Shown here piece after piece: positions 41,506-52,200 of a stretch of DNA of 64,000 nt. The stretch's first letter is position 1. Every line of letters starts with the position of its first letter. The translations under genes and the position numbers were made by a program. The notes below the pieces were generated by a model, which worked only from the letters and a program-made list of their open reading frames with translations, did no database searches and was not told where the DNA came from. Origin of the DNA: DATKPE01 sp035524335 (GTDB lineage: Bacteria > Bacteroidota > Ignavibacteria > UBA10030 > SZUA-254); assembly GCA_035524335.1 (NCBI GenBank), contig DATKPE010000041.1:11629-75628 (forward strand). The letters run 5' to 3'.

Positions 41506-43638
41506 TTACACTGCCTGTGATTTCCACCGTAAAACGACGATTGTGAGATCGTCTTCGGGCGATTCATGCTCCATGTGACGGTCGACCGCCATGATGATCG
41601 CATCCCTCAGTTCGACCGCGGAGCGGACCGGGGTGTCCTTCACGACCGTCCGGAGGCGGTCGTACCCGAATTCATCCCCGTTCTTGGGATGGGCTTCCGT
41701 CAGCCCGTCCGTGTACATGATGATGACGTCGTCCGGTTTCAGCATGATCCGCTCCTCCGCCATCGTCTGCTGAAAATAGCGGGTCGTGCCCATGCCGAGC
41801 CCCATCCCGGCCGGTTTGAGATACCGGACATCCGCTCCGCTCTTCAGCAGGAGCGGGCAGTGTCCGGCCCGCGCCAACTGCAGTTCTCCGGTGCGCGTAT
41901 CGAGCACCGCATAGATCAGGCTGATGAAGGAACGCTTGTCGATCGTCGCCACCAGCGCTTCGTGCGCGCGGGTGAGAAATTCCTTCGGCGACCGGTAAAT
42001 CTTGCTCAGCGACTGGAAGATGCCCTTCATCTCGGCCATGTAGAAGGCGGCGGAAACGCCCTTTCCCGAAACATCCCCGACGAGAAGGCCGACGTGGTGC
42101 TCGTCGAGGAAAAGAAAATCGTAGTAGTCCCCGCCGACCTCAAACGCCGGGGTCGAGAGCGCCTCCATCTCGAACCGGGAGTGCGCCGGGAGCTGCTGGG
42201 GGAGCAGTTTCCTCTGCATGTCCTGGGCGAGGAGCATCTCCCGCATCAGGCGTTCCCGCTCGAGCGATTTCTCGATGAGCCGGGAGTTCTCGATCGCGAT
42301 CGAGGCCTGATCGGCGAACGCGGAGATCAGATCGACGTCCTCGCGGTCGAAGCCGTACGCCATATCCTTCGTCGTATAGAGAATGCCGATCACGCGGTCG
42401 TGCGACAGCAGAGGCACGACGACCATGGAGCCGACCTTCACCCGGTTTTGCCGGAGGTGCGCCATGCGGGGATCGTCCCCGCCGTCATCGATCACGACCG
42501 GCCGCCGGCCGGAAATGATTTCGTTCCGGAGGGCGTTCTCCCCCGGCGGGAGCAGTTCCCGCGTTTCCTCCTCCGAGATGTTCCGGAGCGCGACCGTGAT
42601 GAATTCAGACGGGGCATGATGATCGACGTATCTCGCCAGCGACGACCCGCCGCTTCCGGGCTGGGCGATGATCTCGAGCCAGGCATTTTTCGCTTCGCAC
42701 ACCTCCAACGTCATTTTGGTGACGGTCTCCACCAGCTCGTTGAAATCGAACACCTGCGTCACCAGCCTGCTCAGGTTGTGCAGTGAGGAAACTTCGCTCT
42801 TCTTGCGGTCGAACGCCTCCGCGGTGGGGAGATGGAAGAGCGTGCTGATGAACGTCATGCCGAAATAGACCGCGCCGAACGTCGCCACCGACCGGATGAC
42901 GACCGCCAAAGGCCGCGAATAAAAAAGGATCGCCCGGGCCGCTTCCGTGTCGCTGGTCGTCGCCACCGCGTAGCCGACGAAGATCGAGAGAAGCACGAAC
43001 CCGTAGATCATTCCGAACAGCTTCTCCCGCTTGCTCAGGTAGACGATCCAGGAGAGTCGGAAGGAATTGATGCCGATCAGGACGATCGTCAGAATGTAGA
43101 AGACCGTCCCGATCGTGGACGGTTCGAACGGTTTGTACGGGAGGGCGGAAAAGGCCGCCGCAAGCATCACGCCGAGGAGGATCAGGAAATTCCTGCGGGT
43201 CCCCTGCCGCCGCCGGGAATAGATAATGTCCCGGATCGTCAGAAGCACCAGAAGCATGGTCGACCCGAGGACAACACTGAACAGGTTCGCAACCAGGATG
43301 GCGTCGAATCCCGTCGCCAGGAGATCCTGGTTCTTGGCGTCGAACGAGCCTTCCGACATGAATCCGACCACGATCGACATGAGGCCGACGACCATGGAGA
43401 CGACCAGGATGAAGCCGAGTTTCCGGACGGCGCTCTGATCCCGTTTCCAGAGAAGCTCGACCAGCGCATAGAGCGCCCCGAAGGCGATCACGATGAAGAT
43501 CTGGCGCGCAAAGACCAGCCACGGCGCGTTCAGATCCGCGCTCCAGCGTATCACATCGATGAGAAAGACGGTCAGGAAGGAACCCGCCGTCGCGAGGATG
43601 AGAACCGCCTTCTTGAGTCTGGCCCGAAAGCTGATCAT
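41506..43638 (-). CDS. Membrane-anchored GAF-SpoIIE type serine phosphatase
   Basis: 710 residues: an N-terminal block of seven or eight membrane helices (about 10-275), a coiled linker (about 280-310), a GAF domain (about 310-460), then a PPM phosphatase (about 490-708) with VGGDYYDFLFLDEHH, VGDVSGKGVSAAFYMA, RAGHCPLLL, IMYTDGLTEAH and EDDLTIVVL. The membrane part suggests sensing of an envelope or extracellular signal, while the second phosphatase in the operon is soluble, so the antagonist may integrate two inputs. It follows the MATE gene by 9 bases. Confidence 0.9.
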   Translation of the reverse strand: MISFRARLKKAVLILATAGSFLTVFLIDVIRWSADLNAPWLVFARQIFIVIAFGALYALVELLWKRDQSAVRKLGFILVVSMVVGLMSIVVGFMSEGSFDAKNQDLLATGFDAILVANLFSVVLGSTMLLVLLTIRDIIYSRRRQGTRRNFLILLGVMLAAAFSALPYKPFEPSTIGTVFYILTIVLIGINSFRLSWIVYLSKREKLFGMIYGFVLLSIFVGYAVATTSDTEAARAILFYSRPLAVVIRSVATFGAVYFGMTFISTLFHLPTAEAFDRKKSEVSSLHNLSRLVTQVFDFNELVETVTKMTLEVCEAKNAWLEIIAQPGSGGSSLARYVDHHAPSEFITVALRNISEEETRELLPPGENALRNEIISGRRPVVIDDGGDDPRMAHLRQNRVKVGSMVVVPLLSHDRVIGILYTTKDMAYGFDREDVDLISAFADQASIAIENSRLIEKSLERERLMREMLLAQDMQRKLLPQQLPAHSRFEMEALSTPAFEVGGDYYDFLFLDEHHVGLLVGDVSGKGVSAAFYMAEMKGIFQSLSKIYRSPKEFLTRAHEALVATIDKRSFISLIYAVLDTRTGELQLARAGHCPLLLKSGADVRYLKPAGMGLGMGTTRYFQQTMAEERIMLKPDDVIIMYTDGLTEAHPKNGDEFGYDRLRTVVKDTPVRSAVELRDAIIMAVDRHMEHESPEDDLTIVVLRWKSQAV

Positions 43639-43647
43639 CCTGTCCGC

Positions 43648-45000
43648 CTACAATTTCATCCTGAGCCAGCCGGCCGAACGGAATTTCAGGGTGTTCATCA
43701 CCGTATAGGCGACGATGTACACCGGCAGTGCGCACCAGGCACCCTTCAGCCCCCCCTGCCACGTGACGCCGAACAGATAGGTGAGCGGAAGAAAAATGAT
43801 CCAGTGGGTCAGCACTTCGACAAACATGACATAGACGGTCGCCCCGCCGGCCTGGAGCGCATTGGCGAAGATAATTCCCGCGCTGTAGAAGATCTGGGCG
43901 ATGCCCGCGATCTGGAGCACCGGTCGCGCCGCCGCCATGACATCCCTGTTCGTCGTGATCACCAGAACCACCTGATCGGGGGCGAAGACGAAGAGCGCCC
44001 CGACGGCGATCGTGAAGAGCGTGCCGAGCTTGGCGGTTTCATAACCGTACGCGTGCGCGCGCCGGATCTCCCCCTTGCCGAGCGATTGTCCGACAAGCGT
44101 CTGGGCGGCGATGCCGAATCCGAAACAGGGCATGAGCGAGATAAACAGCGCGGAAATGACCACCTGGCTGGCCGCCTGCGCAACGGTGCCGATGATGCCG
44201 GTGATCGCCACGAAGACCAGAAATCCGAGCAGAATGAGAATATTCTGCAGGGACACCGGAACGGATATTTTGACGATCTGGTTGACCACCTCTCGCGATA
44301 ATTTGAAGTGGGAGAAGTACTTATACTGTTTTCGATAATCCGGCGTAAATGTTACAAATAAAAAGAACAAAAAACCAAGGAACATGCTGAGCGACGAGCC
44401 GAGACCGGCTCCCGCCAGCTCCATGCGGGGCATGCCGAACGCGCCGAAAATCAGGAGATAGTTGAAAAATATGTTGAAGACGTTGATGATGAGCGCCGAG
44501 TACATGAATATCTTGGCGTGGCCGATTCCGTAGAAAAACCCGCGGTACGAGACGATCAGAAGAAAAAACGGCAGGCCCAGGAACTGGTATCGCATGTACA
44601 TCGCGCCGGCGGTCGCCACGGCGGGATCCTTCGAGAAAAAATCCATGATGGCGAAGGAAAAGTAATATCCCAGACCGCCGAAGATGATGCCCAGGATGCC
44701 GCAGATGACGAGGGAATTGTTCAGAACATCCCCCACCCCTTCGGGGTTGTTTTCCCCCTGACGGCGTGCGGCGAGAACGTGGGTGCCGGTGGAAAGGCTG
44801 GAGAAGAGCGAGGTAATCGCCCATGATCCGAGAAAACCGAGCCCCATCGCCGCCAGTTCGACCTCGGTGTTCGGCAGGCGCCCCACCATCGCGGTGTTGG
44901 TGATGGAGACGACCATCTGGGACGACAATCCCGCAATCGTGGGAAGGGCGATCCGGAGGACGTCGCCGGACAGGGTACGGTCAAGCCGCAGATTTATCAC
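43648..45000 (-). CDS. MATE family multidrug/Na+ (or H+) antiporter
   Basis: 450-residue, 12-helix transporter of the NorM/DinF-type MATE family. Internal two-fold symmetry is visible: IALPTIAGLSSQMVVSITNTAMVGRLP in the first half and ISVPVSLQNILILLGFLVF in the second, with GQSLGKGE and GIGHAKIFM elements. GTG 45000 is used as start; no strong ribosome site is visible. It is the first gene of the partner-switching run, immediately after a terminator. Confidence 0.9.
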   Translation of the reverse strand: MINLRLDRTLSGDVLRIALPTIAGLSSQMVVSITNTAMVGRLPNTEVELAAMGLGFLGSWAITSLFSSLSTGTHVLAARRQGENNPEGVGDVLNNSLVICGILGIIFGGLGYYFSFAIMDFFSKDPAVATAGAMYMRYQFLGLPFFLLIVSYRGFFYGIGHAKIFMYSALIINVFNIFFNYLLIFGAFGMPRMELAGAGLGSSLSMFLGFLFFLFVTFTPDYRKQYKYFSHFKLSREVVNQIVKISVPVSLQNILILLGFLVFVAITGIIGTVAQAASQVVISALFISLMPCFGFGIAAQTLVGQSLGKGEIRRAHAYGYETAKLGTLFTIAVGALFVFAPDQVVLVITTNRDVMAAARPVLQIAGIAQIFYSAGIIFANALQAGGATVYVMFVEVLTHWIIFLPLTYLFGVTWQGGLKGAWCALPVYIVAYTVMNTLKFRSAGWLRMKL

Positions 45001-45034
45001 CGGATGCTGGTATCGATGTGTGATCGGTTTCTTG

Positions 45035-45072
45035 GTAAAACAGAAAAACCCACTCCGGGGGGAATGGGTTTT
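45035..45072 (-). terminator. Intrinsic terminator of the TPR gene
   Basis: On the minus strand AAAACCCATTCC pairs with GGAGTGGGTTTT (one internal mismatch or wobble) around CCCC, followed by a T-rich run. It lies after the TPR stop and before the MATE start, so the two genes are probably separate transcripts. Confidence 0.8.
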
Positions 45073-45093
45073 CCGGGCCGGGGAATGGAACCG

Positions 45094-45798
45094 TTACAGC
45101 GAAAATTCGGTGATGTAGCGGTCGGCATCGCGGGCGTACGATGTTGTCGGATATTCCTTCTTGAGCTTTTTGAGAAGCGTCACCGCTTTTTCCTTCTGGC
45201 CTGCGGTCCCGTAATCGATGGCCGCCAGATTCAGGTATTCGGCCGCCGCATCCGGAATCGCAACCACCGAAGAGGCTTTCTCGTATTTTGCCGCCGCATC
45301 GCCATAATTGTGTTTTGCCTCATAACATGCCGCCACGCCTGCAAGCGCCGACGCGGAAAGGAGGGGGTCGCTCCCGCTGAAATTGTCGAACTGACGCATC
45401 GCATCGTCGTACTGCCCGAGATTGTAGTACGCATCGCCGAGATAGAGGCGCGCCTTCTGGCCCGATCCGGTACTGCCGTAATTATCGACAATGGTCTTCA
45501 GACCCATGATGCCCCGCTCCGGCTGACCGTTGATCGCGATCGTGTACTGTGCCTTGTCTGTGGCCGCCGCGTCGAATATCATGAAGATCTTGCCGAGCTC
45601 TGTCGCGGCCTTTTCCTCATCCTTCCGGTGATTGTTCACATAGACCATCACGATCACAATGATGGCAACCATCGCGAACAGACCGTAGTTGATGTACTTT
45701 TTGTTCGTCTCGTAATACATCTCGGCCTGGCCAAGCTTGGTGACAAGCGGATCTTCCTTCAGTTCCCTCTTCGTCAATTTTTTCTTCGGTTTTAACAT
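45094..45798 (-). CDS. Tetratricopeptide-repeat membrane protein (YfgM-like)
   Basis: 234 residues. A basic, lysine-rich cytoplasmic N-terminus (KPKKKLTKRELKEDPL) is followed by one membrane helix (about 37-54) and a periplasmic stretch of TPR-like helices (RLYLGDAYYNLGQYDDAM, ASALAGVAACYEAKHNYGDAAAKYE, YLNLAAIDYGTAGQKEKAV). This matches the TPR_21 / YfgM topology of proteins linked to the Sec translocon or periplasmic chaperoning; the specific role is inferred. It ends at an intrinsic terminator, with tRNA-Arg just upstream on the same strand. Confidence 0.78.
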   Translation of the reverse strand: MLKPKKKLTKRELKEDPLVTKLGQAEMYYETNKKYINYGLFAMVAIIVIVMVYVNNHRKDEEKAATELGKIFMIFDAAATDKAQYTIAINGQPERGIMGLKTIVDNYGSTGSGQKARLYLGDAYYNLGQYDDAMRQFDNFSGSDPLLSASALAGVAACYEAKHNYGDAAAKYEKASSVVAIPDAAAEYLNLAAIDYGTAGQKEKAVTLLKKLKKEYPTTSYARDADRYITEFSL

Positions 45799-45834
45799 GT
45801 CTCCATTTTCCTCATGAAGGATTGCCGGTTATTG

Positions 45835-45908
45835 TACGCCCGAGGCGATTCGAACGCCTGACCTACAGCTCCGGAGGCTGTCGCTCTATCCAGCTGAGCT
45901 ACGGGCGC
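45835..45908 (-). tRNA. tRNA-Arg (anticodon CCG)
   Basis: A 74-base cloverleaf on the minus strand: acceptor GCGCCCG/CGGGCGT with a G-U first pair and discriminator A, D-arm GCTC/GAGC, anticodon stem ACAGC/GCTGT with loop CTCCGGA giving anticodon CCG (codon CGG), and T-arm AGGCG/CGCCT with TTCGAAT. CCA is not encoded. CGG is a frequent codon in the surrounding genes. Confidence 0.96.
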
Positions 45909-46520
45909 AGGTGTATATGGCCGATTTCTGATGTCCCGCTGGGCTGTTGAGAATCCGGAGAGGAAAACTTCCCTTTTCCGGCCCGGTTTGAAGTATTAAG
46001 CTTTCTAAGGTATTAAATTTTAGACCTAAACGCAAACGGGACCGTGCGATTCCGGCTCTCCATCTCGTCCCCCCCCGTTCCGCATGCGTTCCAAACCTGA
46101 TACGGCCAGTGAAACATTCCGTTTCGTTGGAACCGGCAGGCATACCGCACACGGAGAAATTTGCCCGAGAGAAGTTTACGATTGTCCCTCAATCAGTTAA
46201 ACCTTGCACCTGTCCGGGTGTCCAAAATAAGTAATCAGAAACCCTTACAGGATAATGAGATCCGGAATTTGATCACCGTCGGGGACCCGGGTTAAAGCTG
46301 AACCCCGGAACCATCCCCGATCGAATCTCTCATTCCCGGTATACCACTTTCGCTGACAAGAGCACCCGACGCCGCCCGAGCGTGGCACGTCTCCAGCTCC
46401 AGCGTCCGACCGGAAGCTGTCTGTTCCGATATCCAATATCGCGTGCAGCCGCCCGGACACCGATACCGTTTGACCAGGGACATTCGATTTCCGGTATCCC
46501 GCATCCTGAGACTGAATTTC
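45909..46520. other. 612-base intergenic region without a convincing gene
   Basis: It lies between the divergent tRNA-Arg and tolC. An AT-rich core (45985-46035) holds TTGAAG/TATTAA with 17-base spacing, a repeated GTATTAA (45993-45999 and 46010-46016) and a TTTAG-AC-CTAAA palindrome just downstream. A closer but weaker promoter for tolC is TTGACC (46469-46474) with GGTATC (46492-46497) at 17 bases. Minus-strand open frames here have no ribosome site and no recognisable product. Confidence 0.5.
45988..46016 (+). promoter_or_regulatory. Candidate promoter with repeated GTATTAA
   Basis: TTGAAG (45988-45993) and TATTAA (46011-46016) are 17 bases apart on the plus strand. It would give a leader of about 500 bases before tolC, so it may drive an unseen RNA or be a minus-strand element for the tRNA instead (TTGCGT/TACCTT at 17 bases on the other strand). 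Confidence 0.3.
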
Positions 46521-47954
46521 ATGATAACATCCTTTCATCACCTGCATTTCCCCGCCTCAGAAGGACCGCGGCGGAAAACCCGCCCCGGGCTGACGCCTGC
46601 GGTCATCACCGTTCTTTTCCTGACCGCCGGAATGCTGTTCCCCGGGACACCGGCAGGCGCGCAGAACCTGCCGAGCGGCGCCGATTCTATTCCGGTCTAT
46701 TCGCTCGACCGGTGTCTGAGTTATGCCCTCAGACACCAGCCCGGTCTCAATCAGTCGATCGTGAACCGGGAGATCGTGCGGACGACGAACGCGATCAACC
46801 TCTCCGGCTGGATGCCCCAGCTGAGCATCACGGGAAATCTCCTCCACTACAACCAGCTCCCGACGACATTGACGCCGAACACCGCGAATCCCTCGGGTCC
46901 TCCCGTTCCCGCACACACGGGCGTCTACAATACCGCCATACCGGAATTTACGGCGAGCGAAACAATATTCAGTCCTCAGCTCTTCTATGCCGCTTCGAGC
47001 GCCCCCCTCACCGCAGAGCTGGCGGATCAGGCAACCGACAGCGCAAAAATCTCCCTGATCGTAAATGTCAGCAAGGCCTTTTACAATCTCCTCCTCACGC
47101 TGGAGCAGGTGAACGTCCTGAGGGAGGACACGGCACGCCTCGGCCGGAACGTCGTCGACACGTACCATCAGTATGTCGGCGGCATCGTCGATGAAACCGA
47201 CTATCAGCAGGCGGTGATCACGCTGAACAACTCGCTCGGGCAGTTGAAACAGGAGACGGAGAATATTGCCCCCGCCTATGCGATCCTCAAGCAGACCATG
47301 GGCTGTCCGCCGGAGGATCAATTCAGCGTCACCTTCGATACGACACGGATGATGGAGGACATCGTCTGCGACACGCTGGAGCCTGTGCATTACGACAGGC
47401 GGATCGAATACCGTCAGCTGATGACCGAAAAGAGTCTTCAGCACCGGCAGACGGCGGCGGACTGGCTCTCCCTCCTCCCGAGCGTATCGGTCTTTTACAA
47501 TTATTTCTACGAATACGAGAGCAACCCCGCTTCGGACCTGTTCAAAACGGCGTACCCCTACTCCTACGTCGGCCTCTCCTTCAGCCTTCCCCTGTTCACC
47601 GGATTTTCGCGGGCTGAAACGATCGCCCGGTCGCGGCTGGAGGAGGAAAATCTGGACTGGGCCGAGGCGAACCTGAGATCGGAGATCAACACCGAATACC
47701 GGGAGGCGCTGGCGGGCTACAAGAGCAACCTCTACAACTGGCGGCTCCTGCAGGACAACCGGGCGCGGGCCCAGGATGTCTACCGGATCGTTTCCCTGCA
47801 GTATAAACAGGGGGTGGTCTCATACATCAATCTTATTGTCGCCGAGTCGAACCTCATCACGGCGGAATCGGGGTACGTCAATGCGCTGTTCCAGCTCCTC
47901 TCAAGCAAGATCGACCTCGAAAAGGCGACCGGCGATATTCCCTACAACCACTAG
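46521..47954 (+). CDS. TolC-family outer membrane efflux protein
   Basis: 477 residues with a signal peptide region to about residue 50 (VITVLFLTAGMLFPGTPAGAQ). The OEP repeats are visible: YSLDRCLSYALRHQPGLNQS at the mature start, long helical stretches, and the second-half LEEENLDWAEANLRSEINTEYREAL and VVSYINLIVAESNLITAES. It forms the outer-membrane duct of the efflux system encoded by the next three genes. ATG 46521 is chosen because upstream in-frame sequence lacks a signal-peptide character. Confidence 0.9.
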   Translation: MITSFHHLHFPASEGPRRKTRPGLTPAVITVLFLTAGMLFPGTPAGAQNLPSGADSIPVYSLDRCLSYALRHQPGLNQSIVNREIVRTTNAINLSGWMPQLSITGNLLHYNQLPTTLTPNTANPSGPPVPAHTGVYNTAIPEFTASETIFSPQLFYAASSAPLTAELADQATDSAKISLIVNVSKAFYNLLLTLEQVNVLREDTARLGRNVVDTYHQYVGGIVDETDYQQAVITLNNSLGQLKQETENIAPAYAILKQTMGCPPEDQFSVTFDTTRMMEDIVCDTLEPVHYDRRIEYRQLMTEKSLQHRQTAADWLSLLPSVSVFYNYFYEYESNPASDLFKTAYPYSYVGLSFSLPLFTGFSRAETIARSRLEEENLDWAEANLRSEINTEYREALAGYKSNLYNWRLLQDNRARAQDVYRIVSLQYKQGVVSYINLIVAESNLITAESGYVNALFQLLSSKIDLEKATGDIPYNH

Positions 47955-47967
47955 AAGAATGACCGAT

Positions 47968-49170
47968 ATGCGGACTGTCCTCCGATTTTCAGCGTACCTC
48001 CTCTGTTTCGTGTTCATCGCCGGCTGCGGTCAGAAACAGGCGCCGGCGCCCGCAGGAGTCCCCGTCAACCTCCTGACCGTGAAGGCACAACCGGTGACAT
48101 ATTACGACCGGTACACCGCGACGACCGTCGCGCTCAGTCAGGTCAATCTCCTTCCCGAGGTCCAGGGATACATCACCGGCATCTTTTTCCGGGAAGGGAC
48201 GCATGTCCGGAAGGGAGACAAGCTGTACGAGATCGACCGGCGCATCTATGAGGACAATTACAATGCCGCCGAAGCCAACCTGAAGGTGGCCGAGGGAACG
48301 CTCAAGCAGGCCCGGCAGGACGCGGAGCGGTACGAATATCTCAACAAAAACAACGCGGTCGCGAAACAGCTCTACGACCATGCGATCATCACCCTCCAGA
48401 ATTCGCAGAACGCCTACGCCGCCGCCGAGCAGGCCCTCAAGAACGCCGGGACCAACCTCGCCTATTCCGTGATCACCGCCCCGTTTGACGGCACGATCGG
48501 CTTCAGCCAGGTGAAGCTCGGCGATCTCATGAGCGTCGGGCAGACCGTTCTCAACACCATCTCCAGCGACGATCCGATGGGAGTCGATTTCCTCATCAAC
48601 GAAAAACAGCTGGCGACGTTCGAACAACTGCAGAAGGACGGAGTCCCCCGGGTCGATTCGCTCTTCACCCTCATCCTCCCGGACAATTCGCTCTATCCGT
48701 ATCAGGGGAAATTATCGGTGATCGACCGGGCGGTGAATCCGCAGACCGGTTCCCTCCGGATCCGTCTCGTCTTTCCCAACCCCTCCTCTGCCCTCCGGGC
48801 CGGCATGAGCTGTGTCGTCCGTGTCCATAATCAGGAAAAGACGCCTCAGATTGTGATTCCCAGCCAGGCCGTGGTGGAGGAAATGGGGGAATACTTCGTC
48901 TATACGGCGCGCGACACCACCGTGACGCCGCAGGGAAGCGCCGTTCCCGATCCCGGGCTCTTCGCCTTCCAGAGAAAGGTCCAGACGGGCGTCCAGATCG
49001 GCCCCAGCATCATCATCCGGAGCGGCATCGGCGAGGGGGAGAAGATCGTGGTCGACGGCATCCAGACCCTCCACAACGGATCGCGCATCAACCCGTCCGA
49101 CCGGCGTCCGCAGGAGACGCGGGACAACGACAACGCCGGACCGCGCGCCGGGACAAAAAAGCCTGCTTGA
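47968..49170 (+). CDS. RND efflux periplasmic adaptor (membrane fusion protein), lipoprotein
   Basis: 400 residues. MRTVLRFSAYLLCFVFIAGC is a lipoprotein signal with lipobox Cys. Beta-barrel, lipoyl and helical-hairpin order is as in AcrA: LPEVQGYITGIFFREGTHVRKGDKLYEID, a hairpin at about 95-165, then VITAPFDGTIGFSQVKLGDL. The C-terminus is a charged low-complexity tail. ATG 47968 has AGAAG at a usual distance; ATG 47959 would add three residues. It links the RND pumps to TolC. Confidence 0.93.
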   Translation: MRTVLRFSAYLLCFVFIAGCGQKQAPAPAGVPVNLLTVKAQPVTYYDRYTATTVALSQVNLLPEVQGYITGIFFREGTHVRKGDKLYEIDRRIYEDNYNAAEANLKVAEGTLKQARQDAERYEYLNKNNAVAKQLYDHAIITLQNSQNAYAAAEQALKNAGTNLAYSVITAPFDGTIGFSQVKLGDLMSVGQTVLNTISSDDPMGVDFLINEKQLATFEQLQKDGVPRVDSLFTLILPDNSLYPYQGKLSVIDRAVNPQTGSLRIRLVFPNPSSALRAGMSCVVRVHNQEKTPQIVIPSQAVVEEMGEYFVYTARDTTVTPQGSAVPDPGLFAFQRKVQTGVQIGPSIIIRSGIGEGEKIVVDGIQTLHNGSRINPSDRRPQETRDNDNAGPRAGTKKPA

Positions 49171-49211
49171 CGTGATCCAGCCATCCGATATCTCATGCGC
49201 ATGAAGAGCCG

Positions 49212-52200
49212 ATGATTGCCAATACCTTCATCAAAAGGCCGGTCACGGCCATCGTGATCTCGGTGGTTCTGGTCCTGACGGGGGTCATCAGCATTCTGAA
49301 TTCCCCCGTGGAGCAGTATCCCGGCATCACCCCGCCGGTCGTGCAGGTGAACGGCCAGTTCACCGGTGCGGACGCGCAGACCGTGGAGCAGACGGTCGCC
49401 ACGCCGATCGAACAGCAGGTGAACGGCACGCCCGGCATGGAATACATGCAGAGCAACAACACCAACAACGGGCTGATGTCGCTGAACGTCACCTTCAACA
49501 TCGGGACCGACATCGACATCGCGACGCTCGATGTGCAGAACAGGGTCAGCATCGCCACTCCCCTTCTCCCCGCGGCGGTCAGCCGCCTGGGTCTCACCGT
49601 CCGCGCGGTGAATCCCCGCATGCTCATGATGGTCTCGATTTTTTCGCCGCACGGGAGCCACGACGTCACGTTCCTCGACAACTACACCAACATCTTCGTG
49701 CAGGACGCCATTCTGCGCGTGCCGGGCGTCGGGAGCATCAACCGGTTCACGGACGATTTCAGCATGCGGATCTGGATGAATCCGGAAAAGATGGCGGCCC
49801 ACAACCTCACACCGGGGGATGTCATTTCGGCTCTTAATGCGCAGAACGTGCAGGTGGCGGCGGGCTCGGCCGGCGTTCCGCCCCAGCAGAAAACGCAGAT
49901 CTTCGAGCTCGGCATTCTGGTGAACGGACGTCTGAGCAGGGTTTCCGATTTCGAGAACGTCATCGTCAAAACCGTACCCGCCACGGGGGAACTCGTCTAC
50001 CTGAAGGACGTGGCGCGGGTGGAACTCGGCAAATTCACCTTTTCGAGCAACTCGTTCGTCGACGGGAACCGGTCGTCGTGCCTCCTGATCTACCAGGCCC
50101 CCGGCAGTAACGCCCTCGAGACGGCGAACGGCGTCTATGCCGTCCTGGCACAGCTGAAAAAATCGTTCCCGGCGGACGTCGACTACACGGTGCCGTTCGA
50201 ATCGGTCACCGTCGTGAAGGTCTCGATGAACGAGGTGGTCGGCACGCTCCTCATGGCGCTCGGCCTCGTCGCGATCGTCGTCTTCCTCTTCCTTCAGAAC
50301 GTCCGGTCGACCCTCATCCCGGTCCTCGCGATCCCGGTGTCGATCCTGGGGACCTTCTGCTTCTTCATCCCGCTCGGATTCACGATCAACACCCTTACGA
50401 TGTTCGGCTTCGTCCTTGCGATCGGGATCGTCGTGGACGACGCCATCATCGTCGTCGAAGCGGTCCAGCACTATATCGACCGCGAGGGACTTTCGCCAAA
50501 GGAAGCGACCTATCAGGCGATGAAGGACATCTCCGCGCCCGTGGTCGCCATCGCCCTCATCCTGGCGGCCGTCTTCGTCCCGGTCGGCTTCATCCCGGGC
50601 ATCGTGGGACGGCTCTATCAGCAGTTTGCCATCACGATCGCCATCTCGGTGGTGCTCTCGGCGTTCGTCGCCCTGTCGCTGACGCCGGCGCTCTGCACGC
50701 TTCTCCTGAAACCAACCGTCCGGAACAGACCGGCCGGATCCCTGACGCGGTTCTTCAACCCCTTCAACAGCTGGTTCGACCGGATCACGGCGAACTATTC
50801 CGAAGGGGTCCGGAAAAGCATCGCGGCGTCGCGATACGTCATCATCATTCTTATCTGCATCTGCGCAGGAGCCCTCGTCCTGTTCAAGAACAAATCGACC
50901 AGCTTCATCCCGTCGGAAGACGACGGAAATCTGTATGTGACGTTTCAGCTCGCCCCCGCCGCGTCTACCGCGCAGTCGGTGGCCGTCATGAACCGGCTGA
51001 TGTCGGTGATCGGCACAACCCCCGGGGTCGGCCACTATGCAGCCCTCTCGGGTCTGAACGTCGTGACCAACGCCACCAACTCGAACTGCGGAACGATCTT
51101 CTGCCAGCTCAAACCGTGGGACGACCGGAAGGAAACGGACCAGAAGGTGCCCGGGATCATCCGGGTTCTGCAGGACCGCATCGGCGAGGCGGACATCCGG
51201 AACGCCAACATCGAGGTGATCCAGCCCTCCCCGATCCCCGGCGTCGGCTCCACCGTCGGGTTCAGTTTCCAGATCGAGCAGAGGAACACCAACGACGATC
51301 TGCAGGCCTTCGAGAAGGTGGTCGACCGCTTCATCGCCGAGGCGAAGAACAACCCGGCGATCGCGAACCCCTATACCTTTTTCTCCGCCCACACCCCGAA
51401 CTACAACCTTGCGGTCAACCGGGAAAAGTGCGGGAAGCTCGGCGTCAACATCGCCGACGTCTTCACGACCATCCAGGCGTACATGGGAAGCATGTACATC
51501 AACGACTTCACCACCTACAACCGGACGTTTCATGTGGTGGTCCAGGCCGACACCGCCTACCGGCAGTTCATCTCCGACATGGACAAATATTTCGTCCGGA
51601 ACCAGGCGGGCGGGATGGTGCCGCTCGGCACGCTCATCAGCTACACGCCGACCGAGGCGGCCCCGCTGATCTCCCACTTCAATATCTTCCGGTCGGCGGA
51701 GATCAACGGAAGTTCGCCTCCCGGGTACAGTTCGACGCAGACCCTGGCGGCGCTCAGGGACATCGCGGATCGGGTCCTTCCGGAGGGATATGAGTACGAG
51801 TATTCCGGGCTGAGCTACGAGGAACTGCAGGAAGGGTCGACCTCCCTCCTCATCTTCATTTTTTCGATCACCTTCGTCTTCCTGTTCCTGGCGGCCCTCT
51901 ACGAAAGCTGGTCGGTTCCCTTTTCGGTTCTCCTCGCCGTCCCGATCGGGGCCTTCGGCGCGATCCTCACCCTGTTCTGCATCCCGGAGATCACCAACAA
52001 CGTTTACGCGCAGATCGGACTCATCACCCTCATCGGGCTCGCGGCAAAGAACGCCATTCTGATCGTCGAATTCGCGAAAGTCAGGGTGGATCGCGGAGAG
52101 GAGCTGATCTCCTCGACGCTGGACGCCGTCCGTCTCCGTCTCCGGCCCATCGTCATGACGTCGCTGGCGTTCATCCTGGGCGTGCTTCCGCTCGCCTTCG

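Noticed and set aside
46245..46547. Minus-strand open frame in the tolC upstream region
   Set aside because: No start signal, no motif, and it runs into the tolC start region; kept as non-coding.
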